Assembly: GCA_958295885.1 (NCBI GenBank)
Contig: OY282380.1
Coordinates: 2,170,001-2,234,000, forward strand
Reading direction: 5' to 3'
Origin: Arenicellales bacterium
GTDB taxonomy: Bacteria > Pseudomonadota > Gammaproteobacteria > Arenicellales > JAJDZL01
DNA length: 64,000 nt
The position numbers were made by a program, and so were the translations under genes. Under the pieces are notes generated by a model. It did not search any database. It saw only the letters and a list, made by a program, of their open reading frames with translations, and was not told the DNA's origin. Positions 45,389-53,480 of this stretch are shown in pieces (position 1 is the stretch's first letter; every line of letters starts with the position of its first letter).

Positions 45389-45590
45389 CCAACTCTGCGA
45401 GTTTTGAGTGAACCGCGCCGGGATTGGTTCAGTTCACTGCCAGGACGCGTTAAGGTTCCTGCTGAGCTCCCATTTGATCCAAGGGTGAGAAAAACAATCA
45501 GTCAACTGAGTCAGAACACTGCCAAATTTCTGGCTCTATGGATCTACATCAGCTGAATGGATGATAATTGGAATTTTCCTGCGTATGAAT

Positions 45591-46364
45591 TCAGTCCAGG
45601 GAGTGATCAGCTTTCTTCATCACTTCGCGCAAGGTTTCCAGCGCTTTCTTTTCGATTTGACGGATACGCTCGGCGCTAACGCCATGCCTGTCGGCTAGTT
45701 CTTTCAAGGTGGCGGGCTTGCCATCTGTGAGATAGCGCCGTTCAATAATGTCACGGCTTCTTTCGTTCAGGCTGGCTAGAGCAGCACGTATCAGATTTCT
45801 TTCATAGATGGTGCCCTGTTCATCTGCATACAATTTGGCGGGGTCCGATTCGGAGTCTACGACATAGTAATCAGAAGAAAAATAAGGATCATCTTCTCTT
45901 TCGCTGGGTGCAGTGTCGATCGATACTGTCTGTGAACTCAATCTGAATCGATTCAGAAAACTGTATATTTCAGCTTTGATCCAGTGGACGGCGTAGGTCA
46001 CAAGACGGACTCCGCGTGTCGAATCGTATTTTTTGACGGCTTTCATTAAGCCCAAGGTTCCATGCTGAATCAAATCTCGAATTGGAATCCCAGTTTGAAA
46101 AAAAGGACGCGCCTGTTTGACCACCACCCTCAAGTGCGACAGGACCAATTTTTGCGCTGCCGCCAAATCGTCTTCGTCGCGATAGCGGGCGGCAAGTTTC
46201 TTTTCTTCCTCTTCAGTAAGATAAGGCTGAGAGTACACCCATTTCAGATAGGCTTTGAAGCTGGAGCTCTCTGGATATGAAAGTGCGGTAGACTTCGTCG
46301 GCTTGGAATTCTCAGAAGGAGAGGTCGAAATCGACTTCGTAGAATTTTTCGACTCTTTGTTCAT
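45591..46364 (-). CDS. Sigma-32 (RpoH)-like sigma factor lacking region 2.4 and the RpoH box
   Basis: A 257-residue sigma-70-family protein most similar to the RpoH encoded at 54154-55020. The N-terminal tail is Ser/Thr/Lys-rich. Regions 1.2-2.3 are present (IRDLIQHGTLGLMKAVKKYD, RLVTYAVHWIKAEIY), and so is region 4 (SERSRDIIERRYL-like block and the HTH RHGVSAERIRQIEKKAL). Between AEIY and TVSIDTAPS only 11 residues remain where RpoH has 64, so region 2.4 and the RpoH box (QKKVFFNLR) are deleted. The frame stays open, so it may be a functional variant with altered -10 recognition. Confidence 0.85.
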   Translation of the reverse strand: MNKESKNSTKSISTSPSENSKPTKSTALSYPESSSFKAYLKWVYSQPYLTEEEEKKLAARYRDEDDLAAAQKLVLSHLRVVVKQARPFFQTGIPIRDLIQHGTLGLMKAVKKYDSTRGVRLVTYAVHWIKAEIYSFLNRFRLSSQTVSIDTAPSEREDDPYFSSDYYVVDSESDPAKLYADEQGTIYERNLIRAALASLNERSRDIIERRYLTDGKPATLKELADRHGVSAERIRQIEKKALETLREVMKKADHSLD

Positions 46365-46807
46365 AGATGTCCAATGATTGGCAGATACCCGGTCATATTA
46401 GAACACTCTGGCATGAAGAGTGCAATCAAATTGAAAACAGCTTTCGATTCTGATGCTTACCGAAGAGAATACAAGTCTCAGCGAAATCAATGACTGCTAG
46501 ATTCTACAATTCGCTCGGTTTAGTAAGGTTGGTTCCAGAAATCGGGGAAAGAGGTAGATTGGTTTTTGACGTACCGTTTCGAATGTGACTGTATAAATTT
46601 GCAAATTAGAATTGTAGTTGAGATTCAAGCGATCAATAGCATGAGTTAAATCCGTCAACGGAGATTTATGTTTGCATGCTCGAAATTCAAAAGCAGGGGC
46701 CTCAAAAAGAGGCCCCGCACCCAGCTGTCGAAACAAGAAGAGATTTTGATTTGATTTTATTATGTTTCAGGCTGAATTTTCAACTCCAGAGAATTGAATT
46801 ACAAGAG
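46365..46807. other. Upstream region of the truncated sigma factor, no gene seen
   Basis: The first 100 bases must hold the promoter of the sigma-factor gene. No coding potential was recognised. A GC-rich stem-loop lies at 46696-46716. Confidence 0.5.
46696..46716 (-). terminator. GC-rich stem-loop, possible terminator
   Basis: A perfect 8-bp stem (GGGGCCTC with GAGGCCCC) around AAAAA. Read on the minus strand it is followed by TGCTTTTGAATTT. It could terminate minus-strand transcription coming from the SIR2/IS3 remnants before it enters the sigma-factor promoter. Confidence 0.5.
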
Positions 46808-47025
46808 AAAATTTTTGTTAAGTCCATAAAACGATTTCGCATGCTCAGTTGTGCGAACTAAGCGTATATCTGATCGAAACAAAAGGGGCATGTCTGCGCG
46901 CCTTTCATCAAATTTCATTCAATCAGGGCAGGTTTCAATCGGTTGCTGAGCGCGTTTTCCGGCTGCAGCTTGGATTCGGACACAGTCTGTCTGTTGCGGC
47001 GACTGTGGTGCCGGCCGGATGCACT
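46808..47025. repeat. Copy A of a ~210-bp direct repeat (decayed IS end)
   Basis: This stretch matches 52073-52285 in the same orientation with only scattered mismatches and small gaps. The best-conserved core reads TTTCAATCGGTTGCTGAGCG followed by the GCGTTTTCC and GATTCGGACACAGTCTG blocks. On the minus strand it resembles the 3' end of a transposase and the adjacent IS terminus. It lies next to an IS3 remnant; the two copies are about 5.3 kb apart. Confidence 0.75.
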
Positions 47026-47046
47026 TACCCTGATTTGGTAAAGAAT

Positions 47047-47200
47047 TTAACAATTTAGAGTCCCTTTTTTCAGCTGCAATTCATTCTCAGCCGGACTCAT
47101 ATTGCCCAGACTCGTATGAAGCCTCCGGGTGTTGGTGTCATACCACGACTCCATATACCGGATCATTTGCAGTCGCAGCTGTGCTACCAAGACAGGTTTC
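47047..47200 (-). pseudogene. IS3-family transposase, C-terminal remnant
   Basis: The minus strand encodes the end of an IS3 OrfB integrase: RYMESWYDTNTRRLHTSLG then NMSPAEN and a stop at 47047. These follow the family's YIxxYN-x-RRxHSSLGxxSPxE pattern. Nothing of the DDE core remains. Its 5' end fuses into the 3' end of the SIR2-like gene, so this IS probably truncated that gene. Confidence 0.75.
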
Positions 47201-48245
47201 GTATCCATTCCAGAGATCCGCCCAAATGGAACTGTTCATCTGGGATATCGCCCAGCACTGATCGGTATCGGTCCTGCGTAATTAACGTCTCTGAAGAGTC
47301 GTAGCTCAGATTGACAACATTGATGTGCTTTCGCGGCAGATCCTTCAGTGCTTCGGAGAACAATGTCCGCGCGGCCATGTCCGTCGTGGGGAACGAATAG
47401 CCTATGAATGTCACTTCAAGAGCCGTCTCTAGGCTGGCGAACGCATGCGACCAGACAAGCCGAAGGACCGGTTGTTCGACGAGGCTGGACTTTGACAGAA
47501 CGGGCGGGACCATCACGGGTTCGGGTTCCAGATGATCGCTGACCTGCGGATAGCTCGAACTGACGTCGGACCAGTCGTGATGGTACGTGATGCTGTCAAT
47601 CGCAACCGGGCTCGCATAACCCAGTTTCGACCGCCAGTTGATAGATCCGTGGAGCTTCAGCAGCCGGAGCTCCGAGTCTGTTATATCTGAATCTATAGTG
47701 GTGACGAAATCCTGTGACGACTGACAGAAGAACCCGTATCCCTAGTTTGGGTTCCAACTGCCGGTTCCCGCCAGCGCCTCGCCAAGGAAGTCGTCATAAT
47801 TGAAAGTAATGCAGCAGCAACCCTTGTTTTTGCAGTACTTCGCGAACTGCTTCAGTTCCGCGCGATAGATTTCCCCTGTGCGGGCTTCAAGGAGCCGGTT
47901 GAGAAACGCTCTCTTCAGTTCCGAAAGGAGAAACCCGTACTCGTTCGCCGCGTTGTCTGAATTCTCGGCGTAGTCATAAGGCATCAAAGCATCGAGACGC
48001 GTCATCAAGCGTTCGATGTTGATGTGACCTTTCGGATGAAGGTTTCGTTCCCAGTCAAGCAAACGGCTCGCGTAGGGCAAGCCGCTGACCTTGTCTTTGA
48101 GGGCCTTATTGCTGAAATCATCGACGAGTAGCGGCGCGCCGGGTACCAACGCGCGGGTGAATCCGGCACCGGTGACAACTACATGCTTGCGGCAGACGGT
48201 CTGAGCAGTTTTCGTATGCGCCTCTGAGGGTTCATCCGTAGACAT
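47184..48245 (-). pseudogene. SIR2-like NAD-binding protein, interrupted by one amber codon
   Basis: One continuous frame of about 353 codons encodes a SIR2-like protein: VVVTGAGFTRALVPGAPLL (residues 23-41), ITFNYDDFLGEAL (near 148) and the diagnostic LLKLHGSINW (near 198). Later come TFIGYSFPTTDMAA and INVVN. A single TAG at 47742-47744 interrupts it after SWNPN, just before GYGFF; otherwise the frame is intact. SIR2 proteins of this kind deplete NAD in several anti-phage systems. It overlaps the GIY-YIG gene stop (TGATG). The C-terminus joins an IS3 remnant. The amber codon may mean recent decay, suppression or a sequencing error. Confidence 0.78.
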
Positions 48246-48457
48246 CAGGAAGCCGAACTAAAATGCCGCTCGGCCTGTTGCCTTTCCCAATTCCATGCGC
48301 CTTTGTGCGTGGTCCGCCTGCCCACCTGTTCAATTTGGCCTTTGGGCCAACGGCGGCGGTGTTCTTGTTCGCGGCGCTTCAGATCAGTCGTGATACCGCA
48401 ATACACAACCTTTCCATAAACCTTGAAGCGATATTTGTAGGTACTTCTTTCGACCAT
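48245..48457 (-). CDS. Small GIY-YIG nuclease-like protein
   Basis: A 70-residue protein with a compact GIY-YIG-like fold: YKYRFKVYGKVVYCGITTD, then LKRREQEHRRRW, WERQQ at the end. The second motif strand VYCGIT replaces YIG; the Arg of the family helix is present in LKRRE. It ends in the SIR2-like gene's start codon (overlap TGATG), so the two form an operon. AGGA precedes the ATG. It may be a nuclease or a degraded-domain partner for the SIR2-like effector. Confidence 0.7.
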   Translation of the reverse strand: MVERSTYKYRFKVYGKVVYCGITTDLKRREQEHRRRWPKGQIEQVGRRTTHKGAWNWERQQAERHFSSAS

Positions 48458-49384
48458 GACGCATCCTTCTAGGGGTAACAGTGTAATTGAGGCAGTTGCA
48501 ACCGGTCAACGGCACCCTCGCCGGTATGTATGCGCGCGGTCGTACCGACCGGCCGCTTAACTTTCCCTGGGTATCTTGACCCATTCGACCGCTACGCTCA
48601 CCGAACAGGACTTCCCTGCTCATGTGACCGAGCGTTGCCGACAGCTGCAGGTGTTGCAGCAGCGTTTAGTCGCTGCGGTCTCGCGGTGTTTCGCGACACC
48701 GCCCGCCAAACCGACTTCAGGCACTGTAAGAACAGTTGTGAACTGCGTCCTTCAACCCGCTTAAGCGAGTAACAATATGTTAATCGAGAAGATTGGTTTA
48801 GTGCAAGTTTGTCTCAGCTTGCCCCACGGCCAATTTTTATTGGATCGCAACAATTCACCCCTCTGATTGAATCTTGAGCGGCTGATCATTGCCGTTTACA
48901 AGACAAACGGGTGGAGACATCGTGACCTGATTGTATTGGTTTGCAGCAGAAAATTTCAATTGCCCCTTGACTTTCCAGATTCGATAGCCTATGGAGTGGT
49001 CATTGTTGAAGACACATGCCAACTTTAGATGGGCAACGCAAATTTTCCCGACTGGAAATATCAATTCTATTGCAAATTCGTGAATCTATAACACAAAGAC
49101 ATCCGCTTCATGCTTGGCTGATTTTGTTAGAGCTCGGCAAACTATGAATTTATCGCTTTCTAGTTGGACAAATTTTCGTAATTCTGACAGCAGATTTTAA
49201 ATTGTTTGCCTGCCAATCTCCTGATTTCTGACTGTTGTCAAAATCCCCTAAAACCATCCCGATTTTCATAGCGCCCATGACTTTTCACTGGTTCGGTCAC
49301 TCTGGGATTTCGAGGCTGATCAACGCACCTTTGTACCTTAATCGTTCTTTAGACAATTCACAAATGCCGACCCCATTGCGAATG
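48458..49384. other. Region between the GIY-YIG and ankyrin genes, no confident gene
   Basis: About 930 bases. The left 320 bases are GC-richer and hold a 7-bp hairpin at 48683-48702 (GCGGTGT with ACACCGC). Short open frames occur on both strands without recognised motifs. The right part is AT-rich with no coding signature. The GIY-YIG/SIR2 promoter should lie just after 48457. Confidence 0.45.
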
Positions 49385-51322
49385 TCAGCGGTTAGAATTT
49401 TGGGGGCTGTTTTCAATTCGGTTTGTGAATTGGCTTAAAAGGGTCACCATTTCCTCGTGGTCATCTCGTTCTACACTTTGTAGCGGTGTATGACCAGTCT
49501 TGTTTTTTACGTTGACATCGGCGCCATGCGCAATGAGCAGTTTCGCTGCCTCTAGTGAATTGTTCGTCACCGCAGTGTGCAACGGTGTAGCGCCTAATAT
49601 TGTCTCCTTTGCGCTGACGTCGGCGCCATGCTCGAGAAGCAGTTTCGCTGCCTCCAGTGAATGCTGCTCCACCGCAGTGTGCAACGGTGTAGCATCAAAA
49701 ATTGCCTGCTTTGCGCTGACGTCGGCGCCATGTTCGAGAAGCAGTTTCGTTGCCTCCAGTGAATTGTTCGTCACCGCAGTGTGCAACGGTGTAATACCTA
49801 ATAATGTCTCCTTTGCGCTGACATCGGCGCCATGCGCAATGAGCAGTTTCGCTGTCTCCAGTGAATTGTTCGTCACCGCAGTGTGCAACGGTGTATATAT
49901 AAAGGCCATTGCGCTGACGTCGGCGCCATGTTCGAGAAGCAGTTTCGCTGCTTCCACTGAATTTGCCTCTGCCGCAAAGTGCATCGGGGCTGAACCCTTC
50001 TTGGTTCTTACGCTGACATCGGCGCCATGCTTGATGAACAGTTTCGCTGCTTCCACTGAATTTGCATTTGCCGCAAAGTGCATCGGGGCTAAACCCTTCT
50101 TGGTTCTTACGCTGACATCGGCGCCATGCTTGATGAGCACTTTTGTTGCCTCCACTGAATTTGCATTTGCCGCAGAGTGCATCGGGGCTAAACCCTTCTT
50201 GTTTCTTACGCTGACATCGGCGCCATGCTTGATGAGCAGTTTCGCTGTCTCCACTGAATTTGCCTCTGCCGCAAGGTGCATCGGGGCTAAACCCTTCTTG
50301 CTTCTTACGCTGACGTCGGCGCCATGCTTGATGAGCAGTTTCGCTGCTTCCACTGAATTTACCGTTGCCGCAAAGTGCATTGGGGCTAAACCCTTCTTGT
50401 TTCTTACGCTGACATCGGCGCCATGCTTGATGAACAGTTTCGCTGCTTCCACTGAATTTAGCGCTACCGCAACGTGCATCGGGGTGAAGCCATCATTGTC
50501 CCTTAAGCTGACATCGGTGCCATGCTTGATGAGCAGTTTCGCTGCTTCCACTGAATTACCCGCTGCCGCAACATGCATCAGGGTGAAGCCACTATAGTTT
50601 TTTACGCTGACATCGGCGCCATGCTCAATGAACAGCTTCGTTGCTTCTACTGAATTCTTCCGCACCGCAGAGTGCATCGGAGTGCCACCATCATCGTTCC
50701 TTACGCTGACATCGGTGCCATGCTTGATGAACAGTTTCGCTGCTTCCACTGAATTGCTGCTTCCCGCAAAGTGCATCGGGCCCCAACCCCAATTGTCCCT
50801 TACGCTGACATCGGCACCGAGGTTGATGAGCAGTTTCGCTGCTTCCACTGAATTCTGCAGCGACGCAGAGTGTATCGGAGTGCTGCCATCATCGTCCCTT
50901 GCGTTGACATCGGCGCCATGCTTGATGAGCAGTTTCGCGACCTCTACTGAATTGTAACTTGCCGCAAAGTGCACCGGCGTCTGACCTCGTCTATAACCCC
51001 AGTCCATATCATTGAATCGTTCCAAATCTGCCGTTACTTGGTAACGGAAGATTTTTCCATCCGCTTTGACTGCAACTGAAGCGTCGATTCCTGCATCTAT
51101 CAGCAAATTGGCCAATTTCGGCATGTTCAAAACAGCCGCCCAATGCAAATCCGTCCAACCGTTCTCGTCCACCGCGTCCGCGGATGGTTCTCGCCCGAAC
51201 AATGCAAGGAACTCTTTTACTTCATTTACTTCGCTTTGCCACCACATCCATTTTTCCCATGATTGCAATAATTTACTGATAGCCGCTGCTATCGATGCTC
51301 GCTCCAGAAACATGTATCCCAA
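49385..51322 (-). CDS. Ankyrin-repeat protein, about 17 repeats
   Basis: A 645-residue protein made almost entirely of 33-residue ankyrin repeats after about 50 N-terminal residues rich in Trp (WEKWMWWQSE). No signal peptide or membrane helix is convincing. The consensus is TPMHFAA-x(2)-NSVEAAKLLIKHGADVSVR. Two repeat subfamilies are visible: SVE-type repeats (2-12) and C-terminal SLE-type repeats (13-16). The repeats are nearly identical at DNA level, which points to recent unequal crossing-over. Ankyrin arrays bind proteins; in host-associated bacteria they are often effectors. The start at 51322 could also be ATG three codons later. Confidence 0.85.
   Translation of the reverse strand: MGYMFLERASIAAAISKLLQSWEKWMWWQSEVNEVKEFLALFGREPSADAVDENGWTDLHWAAVLNMPKLANLLIDAGIDASVAVKADGKIFRYQVTADLERFNDMDWGYRRGQTPVHFAASYNSVEVAKLLIKHGADVNARDDDGSTPIHSASLQNSVEAAKLLINLGADVSVRDNWGWGPMHFAGSSNSVEAAKLFIKHGTDVSVRNDDGGTPMHSAVRKNSVEATKLFIEHGADVSVKNYSGFTLMHVAAAGNSVEAAKLLIKHGTDVSLRDNDGFTPMHVAVALNSVEAAKLFIKHGADVSVRNKKGLAPMHFAATVNSVEAAKLLIKHGADVSVRSKKGLAPMHLAAEANSVETAKLLIKHGADVSVRNKKGLAPMHSAANANSVEATKVLIKHGADVSVRTKKGLAPMHFAANANSVEAAKLFIKHGADVSVRTKKGSAPMHFAAEANSVEAAKLLLEHGADVSAMAFIYTPLHTAVTNNSLETAKLLIAHGADVSAKETLLGITPLHTAVTNNSLEATKLLLEHGADVSAKQAIFDATPLHTAVEQHSLEAAKLLLEHGADVSAKETILGATPLHTAVTNNSLEAAKLLIAHGADVNVKNKTGHTPLQSVERDDHEEMVTLLSQFTNRIENSPQNSNR
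49410..51170. repeat. Tandem 99-bp ankyrin-encoding repeats
   Basis: About 17 in-frame units of roughly 99 bases, best conserved between about 49900 and 50800. Recurrent blocks include ATCGGCGCCATGCTTGATGA and TTTCGCTGCTTCCACTGAAT, seen on the plus strand. The regularity also keeps a long spurious frame open on the opposite strand. Confidence 0.85.
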
Positions 51323-51433
51323 GGTTCACCGATTGGGAAATCGCTTGTCTCAGGCGGTCGGCGAGAACGCAGAATCTTAAAAAAATAATATCAGAAACTG
51401 ATTCGAATTTTGTAACACATAAAAGGGGCGTTG

Positions 51434-51650
51434 ATGTTGAGTTTTAGATTCAAGAGAATTTCCATAACAACATTTTTAACAGCGGTTTTCTTCGTTTTCC
51501 GCATGCCAGCACATTCTATGCCACAGGTAGTACTAGTCATCGGAAAGTCCGCATACGAACATGTACGAATGAGGCTGTGGATTTATTGATGCCTTGTCGA
51601 AGCGACTCTAGCGAATCTGAGCAAAATTATGAATTTGTTGGGGCAATCAC
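51434..51650 (+). pseudogene. Secreted caspase-like (peptidase C14) protein, N-terminal stump
   Basis: ATG at 51434 opens a 51-codon frame. It encodes a signal peptide-like start (SITTFLTAVFFVFRMPAHS) and then QVVLVIGKSAYEHV, which matches the first strand of bacterial caspase/metacaspase domains (VALVIGNSxYxH). The frame then stops at 51587, but other frames continue with NEAVDLL and DALSKRL, fitting the family's N-x-AxD...LxxxG region. This indicates frameshifts. The His/Cys catalytic dyad is gone. It is divergent from the ankyrin gene and ends near an IS1182 remnant. Confidence 0.6.
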
Positions 51651-51697
51651 CAAATCCTGCACGGCTGATCCTCACTTTCTGAATCAAGCAGCCAAAC

Positions 51698-51717
51698 TTG
51701 GGACTTACAAGTCCCAA
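51698..51717. repeat. Perfect 9-bp inverted repeat at the end of the IS1182 remnant
   Basis: TTGGGACTT and its complement flank AC. The stop codon of the transposase remnant lies within it. It is either a terminator or a part of the IS end. Confidence 0.6.
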
Positions 51718-52079
51718 TTCTTCCTAGAATCACAGCTTTTTTGTTTCGACCTCAATTCATGATTTTGATCGAAATACGACATAAGAGATTTGAAGCCAAC
51801 TAAATTGAGCACCCGTTTGAAGTTATAACTCAGAGCCATCAGCGAAAACTCACCCTGACATTTGGGCAGGGCTTGCATCATGAAATGACGCATCTGCCAG
51901 ATGTGCTTGAAGGTGCCAAAGGGATGTTCCACGATTGAACGGCGATCGCGGGCCTGACTGGAATGGTCCTCGAGGCACTGTCGATTGCATTCCACCGCGG
52001 CTTCATGGATCGAGTGCTGGATCTTTCGATCGCCAGCCTCCGCAGACAGTCACTGCTCTCGCAGGCACGACAAAATTTG
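51705..52079 (-). pseudogene. IS1182-family transposase, C-terminal remnant
   Basis: The minus strand encodes CNRQCLEDHSSQARDRRSIV, then EHPFGTFKHIWQMRHFM and LMALSYNFKRVLNLVG, the characteristic C-terminus of IS1182/IS5-type transposases (RRxxVEHPFGTxK). Upstream, in frame, are REQ, a TGA, then LSAEAGDRKIQHSIHEAAV, so a stop codon interrupts it. The remainder is replaced by repeat copy B. It is inactive. Confidence 0.78.
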
Positions 52080-52285
52080 ATTGAATCCGTAGAACGATTT
52101 TGCCTACTGAGTTGTGTGAACAATGCGTAAATCTGATAAAAACAAGGGGTGTGTCCGCGCACCTTTCGTCAAATTTTATTCAATCAGGGTAGGTTTCAAT
52201 CGGTTGCTGAGCGCGTTTTCCAGTGCAGCTTGGATTCGGACACAGTCTGCCTGCTGCTGCGACTTTGAGGCCGGTCGCATCAGTG
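52073..52285. repeat. Copy B of the ~210-bp direct repeat
   Basis: Matches 46808-47025 in direct orientation with scattered substitutions. Here it joins the IS1182 remnant on the left and the ISAs1-like remnant on the right, suggesting that it is the terminus of an IS once present in several copies. Confidence 0.75.
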
Positions 52286-52330
52286 ATGGCTGCAATCGCA
52301 GACGGCGCGTCGGCTGCGCGCCGTTTCAAT

Positions 52331-52696
52331 TCATTGTAAAACGGCCGCGCTGCGTCGTCGGACATTCTTGGTCAGACGCAGATAATCAAGCAGCAGACAT
52401 GCGTTGACGCGCAATTCGCGCATCGTCGGCGCGACCTGTTTTCGGTATGGTCTGATCACTGCGGTCACAATGCGACGAAGTGTGCTGACGTTCTCGAGCT
52501 CGTGCCCGGTGCGGATGCGGCATCGGTCCTCGTTCCAATTTTTGGAGTCATTCAGGATGCGATACACGGCTTTGATCGAAAAGTGTCCGCAGTTGTAACC
52601 CAGCAAGGTCTGAGCATCGGCCTGATCGGCGCTCAGTGAAGGTGATGCCAACGATGATAAGAAATTGAGTTGCCTTAGTGAATTATTGTGTTCCAA
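52331..52696 (-). pseudogene. ISAs1-like transposase, C-terminal remnant
   Basis: A 121-codon frame encodes CGHFSIKAVYRILND, then WNEDRCRIRTGHELEN and LRRIVTAVIR, similar to the C-terminal block of ISAs1/H-repeat transposases (RGHWxIEN...xEDxxRIRxG). The N-terminal part is missing and the 3' end runs into another frame near repeat copy B. The family call is moderate. Confidence 0.5.
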
Positions 52697-52741
52697 TACG
52701 ACATTGGGAATTCATCTCGGTTCCGGTCAGTTCAAATACAA

Positions 52742-52930
52742 TCACCCGTACGCCTCATCTACAACCCTTTCCACTTCTTTTCTGGTCTGTTCGTCAAATT
52801 TCCCAACAGTAGATAAAACATAGGAAATACGTTGTTCTCTTTTTTCTTCTGACGTCAGCTGCTGCTTTGCAGATTCGTATACGCGATTGATAAGTTCATC
52901 GTCCGTTAAATTTTCTTTTGATACGTTCAT
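52742..52930 (-). CDS. 62-residue hypothetical protein, possible IS1595 passenger
   Basis: A highly charged 62-residue protein (KENLTDDELINRVYESAKQQ, SEEKREQRISYVLSTVGKF) with predicted helices and no membrane segment. Its ATG overlaps the transposase stop (ATGA), so it is translationally coupled and looks like a passenger gene of the IS. The frame is intact although the transposase upstream is broken. No function is recognised. Confidence 0.55.
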   Translation of the reverse strand: MNVSKENLTDDELINRVYESAKQQLTSEEKREQRISYVLSTVGKFDEQTRKEVERVVDEAYG

Positions 52931-53480
52931 AGATTTTGTCCTTTGAAATATCCACTAACTTCCGCAAGCGTTTCGACTATTTGGTTAAATTTTGAAAAAT
53001 CAATCTTATTCCAGTTGTGATACTCGTCTTTATTCCCTCTTTTGGGAACTGACCAAACGCATTCGATGCCGTTTATTTGTGTCATTCCGTCAACATATCG
53101 CTTGGCGGCATGATTAACTGATCCGTGTTCGTAGGATAAATCGCTAATCCCTTCATAACTCGTCGATTCGTCTGAATAGATCGTTGAACCAGACACAATG
53201 TTTTCGTGCATCTTGCCTTGCAACTCAGATTTAGTCGTAGTTTTAACAGGCTTTGCTTTTACTTTCCCATCACGCTCGCGCATTCCGAGAACTGTTCGTC
53301 TACCAACTGTTCTGGACCAGCTTCGATTTCTTGCTCTTATGTTTATTTGACTCTTTACCACCGAGGTAGGTTTCATCAACTTTTATTATGCCAACCACGA
53401 CATGCACCTCGAATTCGTTGGTGCATAAACCAAGTGCTTCTCTGGGTGAATTCAATCTCCTTTGATAATTGCGTGCTACT
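52927..53480 (-). pseudogene. IS1595-family (ISXO2-type) transposase, frameshifted
   Basis: Three frames together give one transposase: QLSKEIEFTQRSTWFMHQRI near 53470-53400, IIKVDETYLGGKESNKHKSK near 53380-53320, and GMRERDGKVKAKPVK to the end with YSDESTSYEGIS and NGIECVWSVPKRG. VDE is the first DDE acidic residue region and YSDES the second. Frameshifts separate the parts, and the N-terminal zinc-binding part is not seen, so the element is dead. It differs from the IS1595 copies that flank the restriction system. Confidence 0.75.

Noticed and set aside
48855..49064. A 70-codon minus-strand frame before the ankyrin gene
   Set aside because: Start codon is weak, there is no clear ribosome-binding site and no family was recognised, so it is left as intergenic.
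49500..50597. A 365-codon open frame on the plus strand with repeated TSAPCLMSSFAAS-like units
   Set aside because: It is the exact antisense of the ankyrin repeats; the regular 99-bp repeat keeps the opposite frame open. It has no family resemblance or ribosome-binding site.
49410..51170. Possible CRISPR-like regular repeats
   Set aside because: The units are 99 bp, in frame and encode ankyrin repeats; there are no unique spacers between short repeats.
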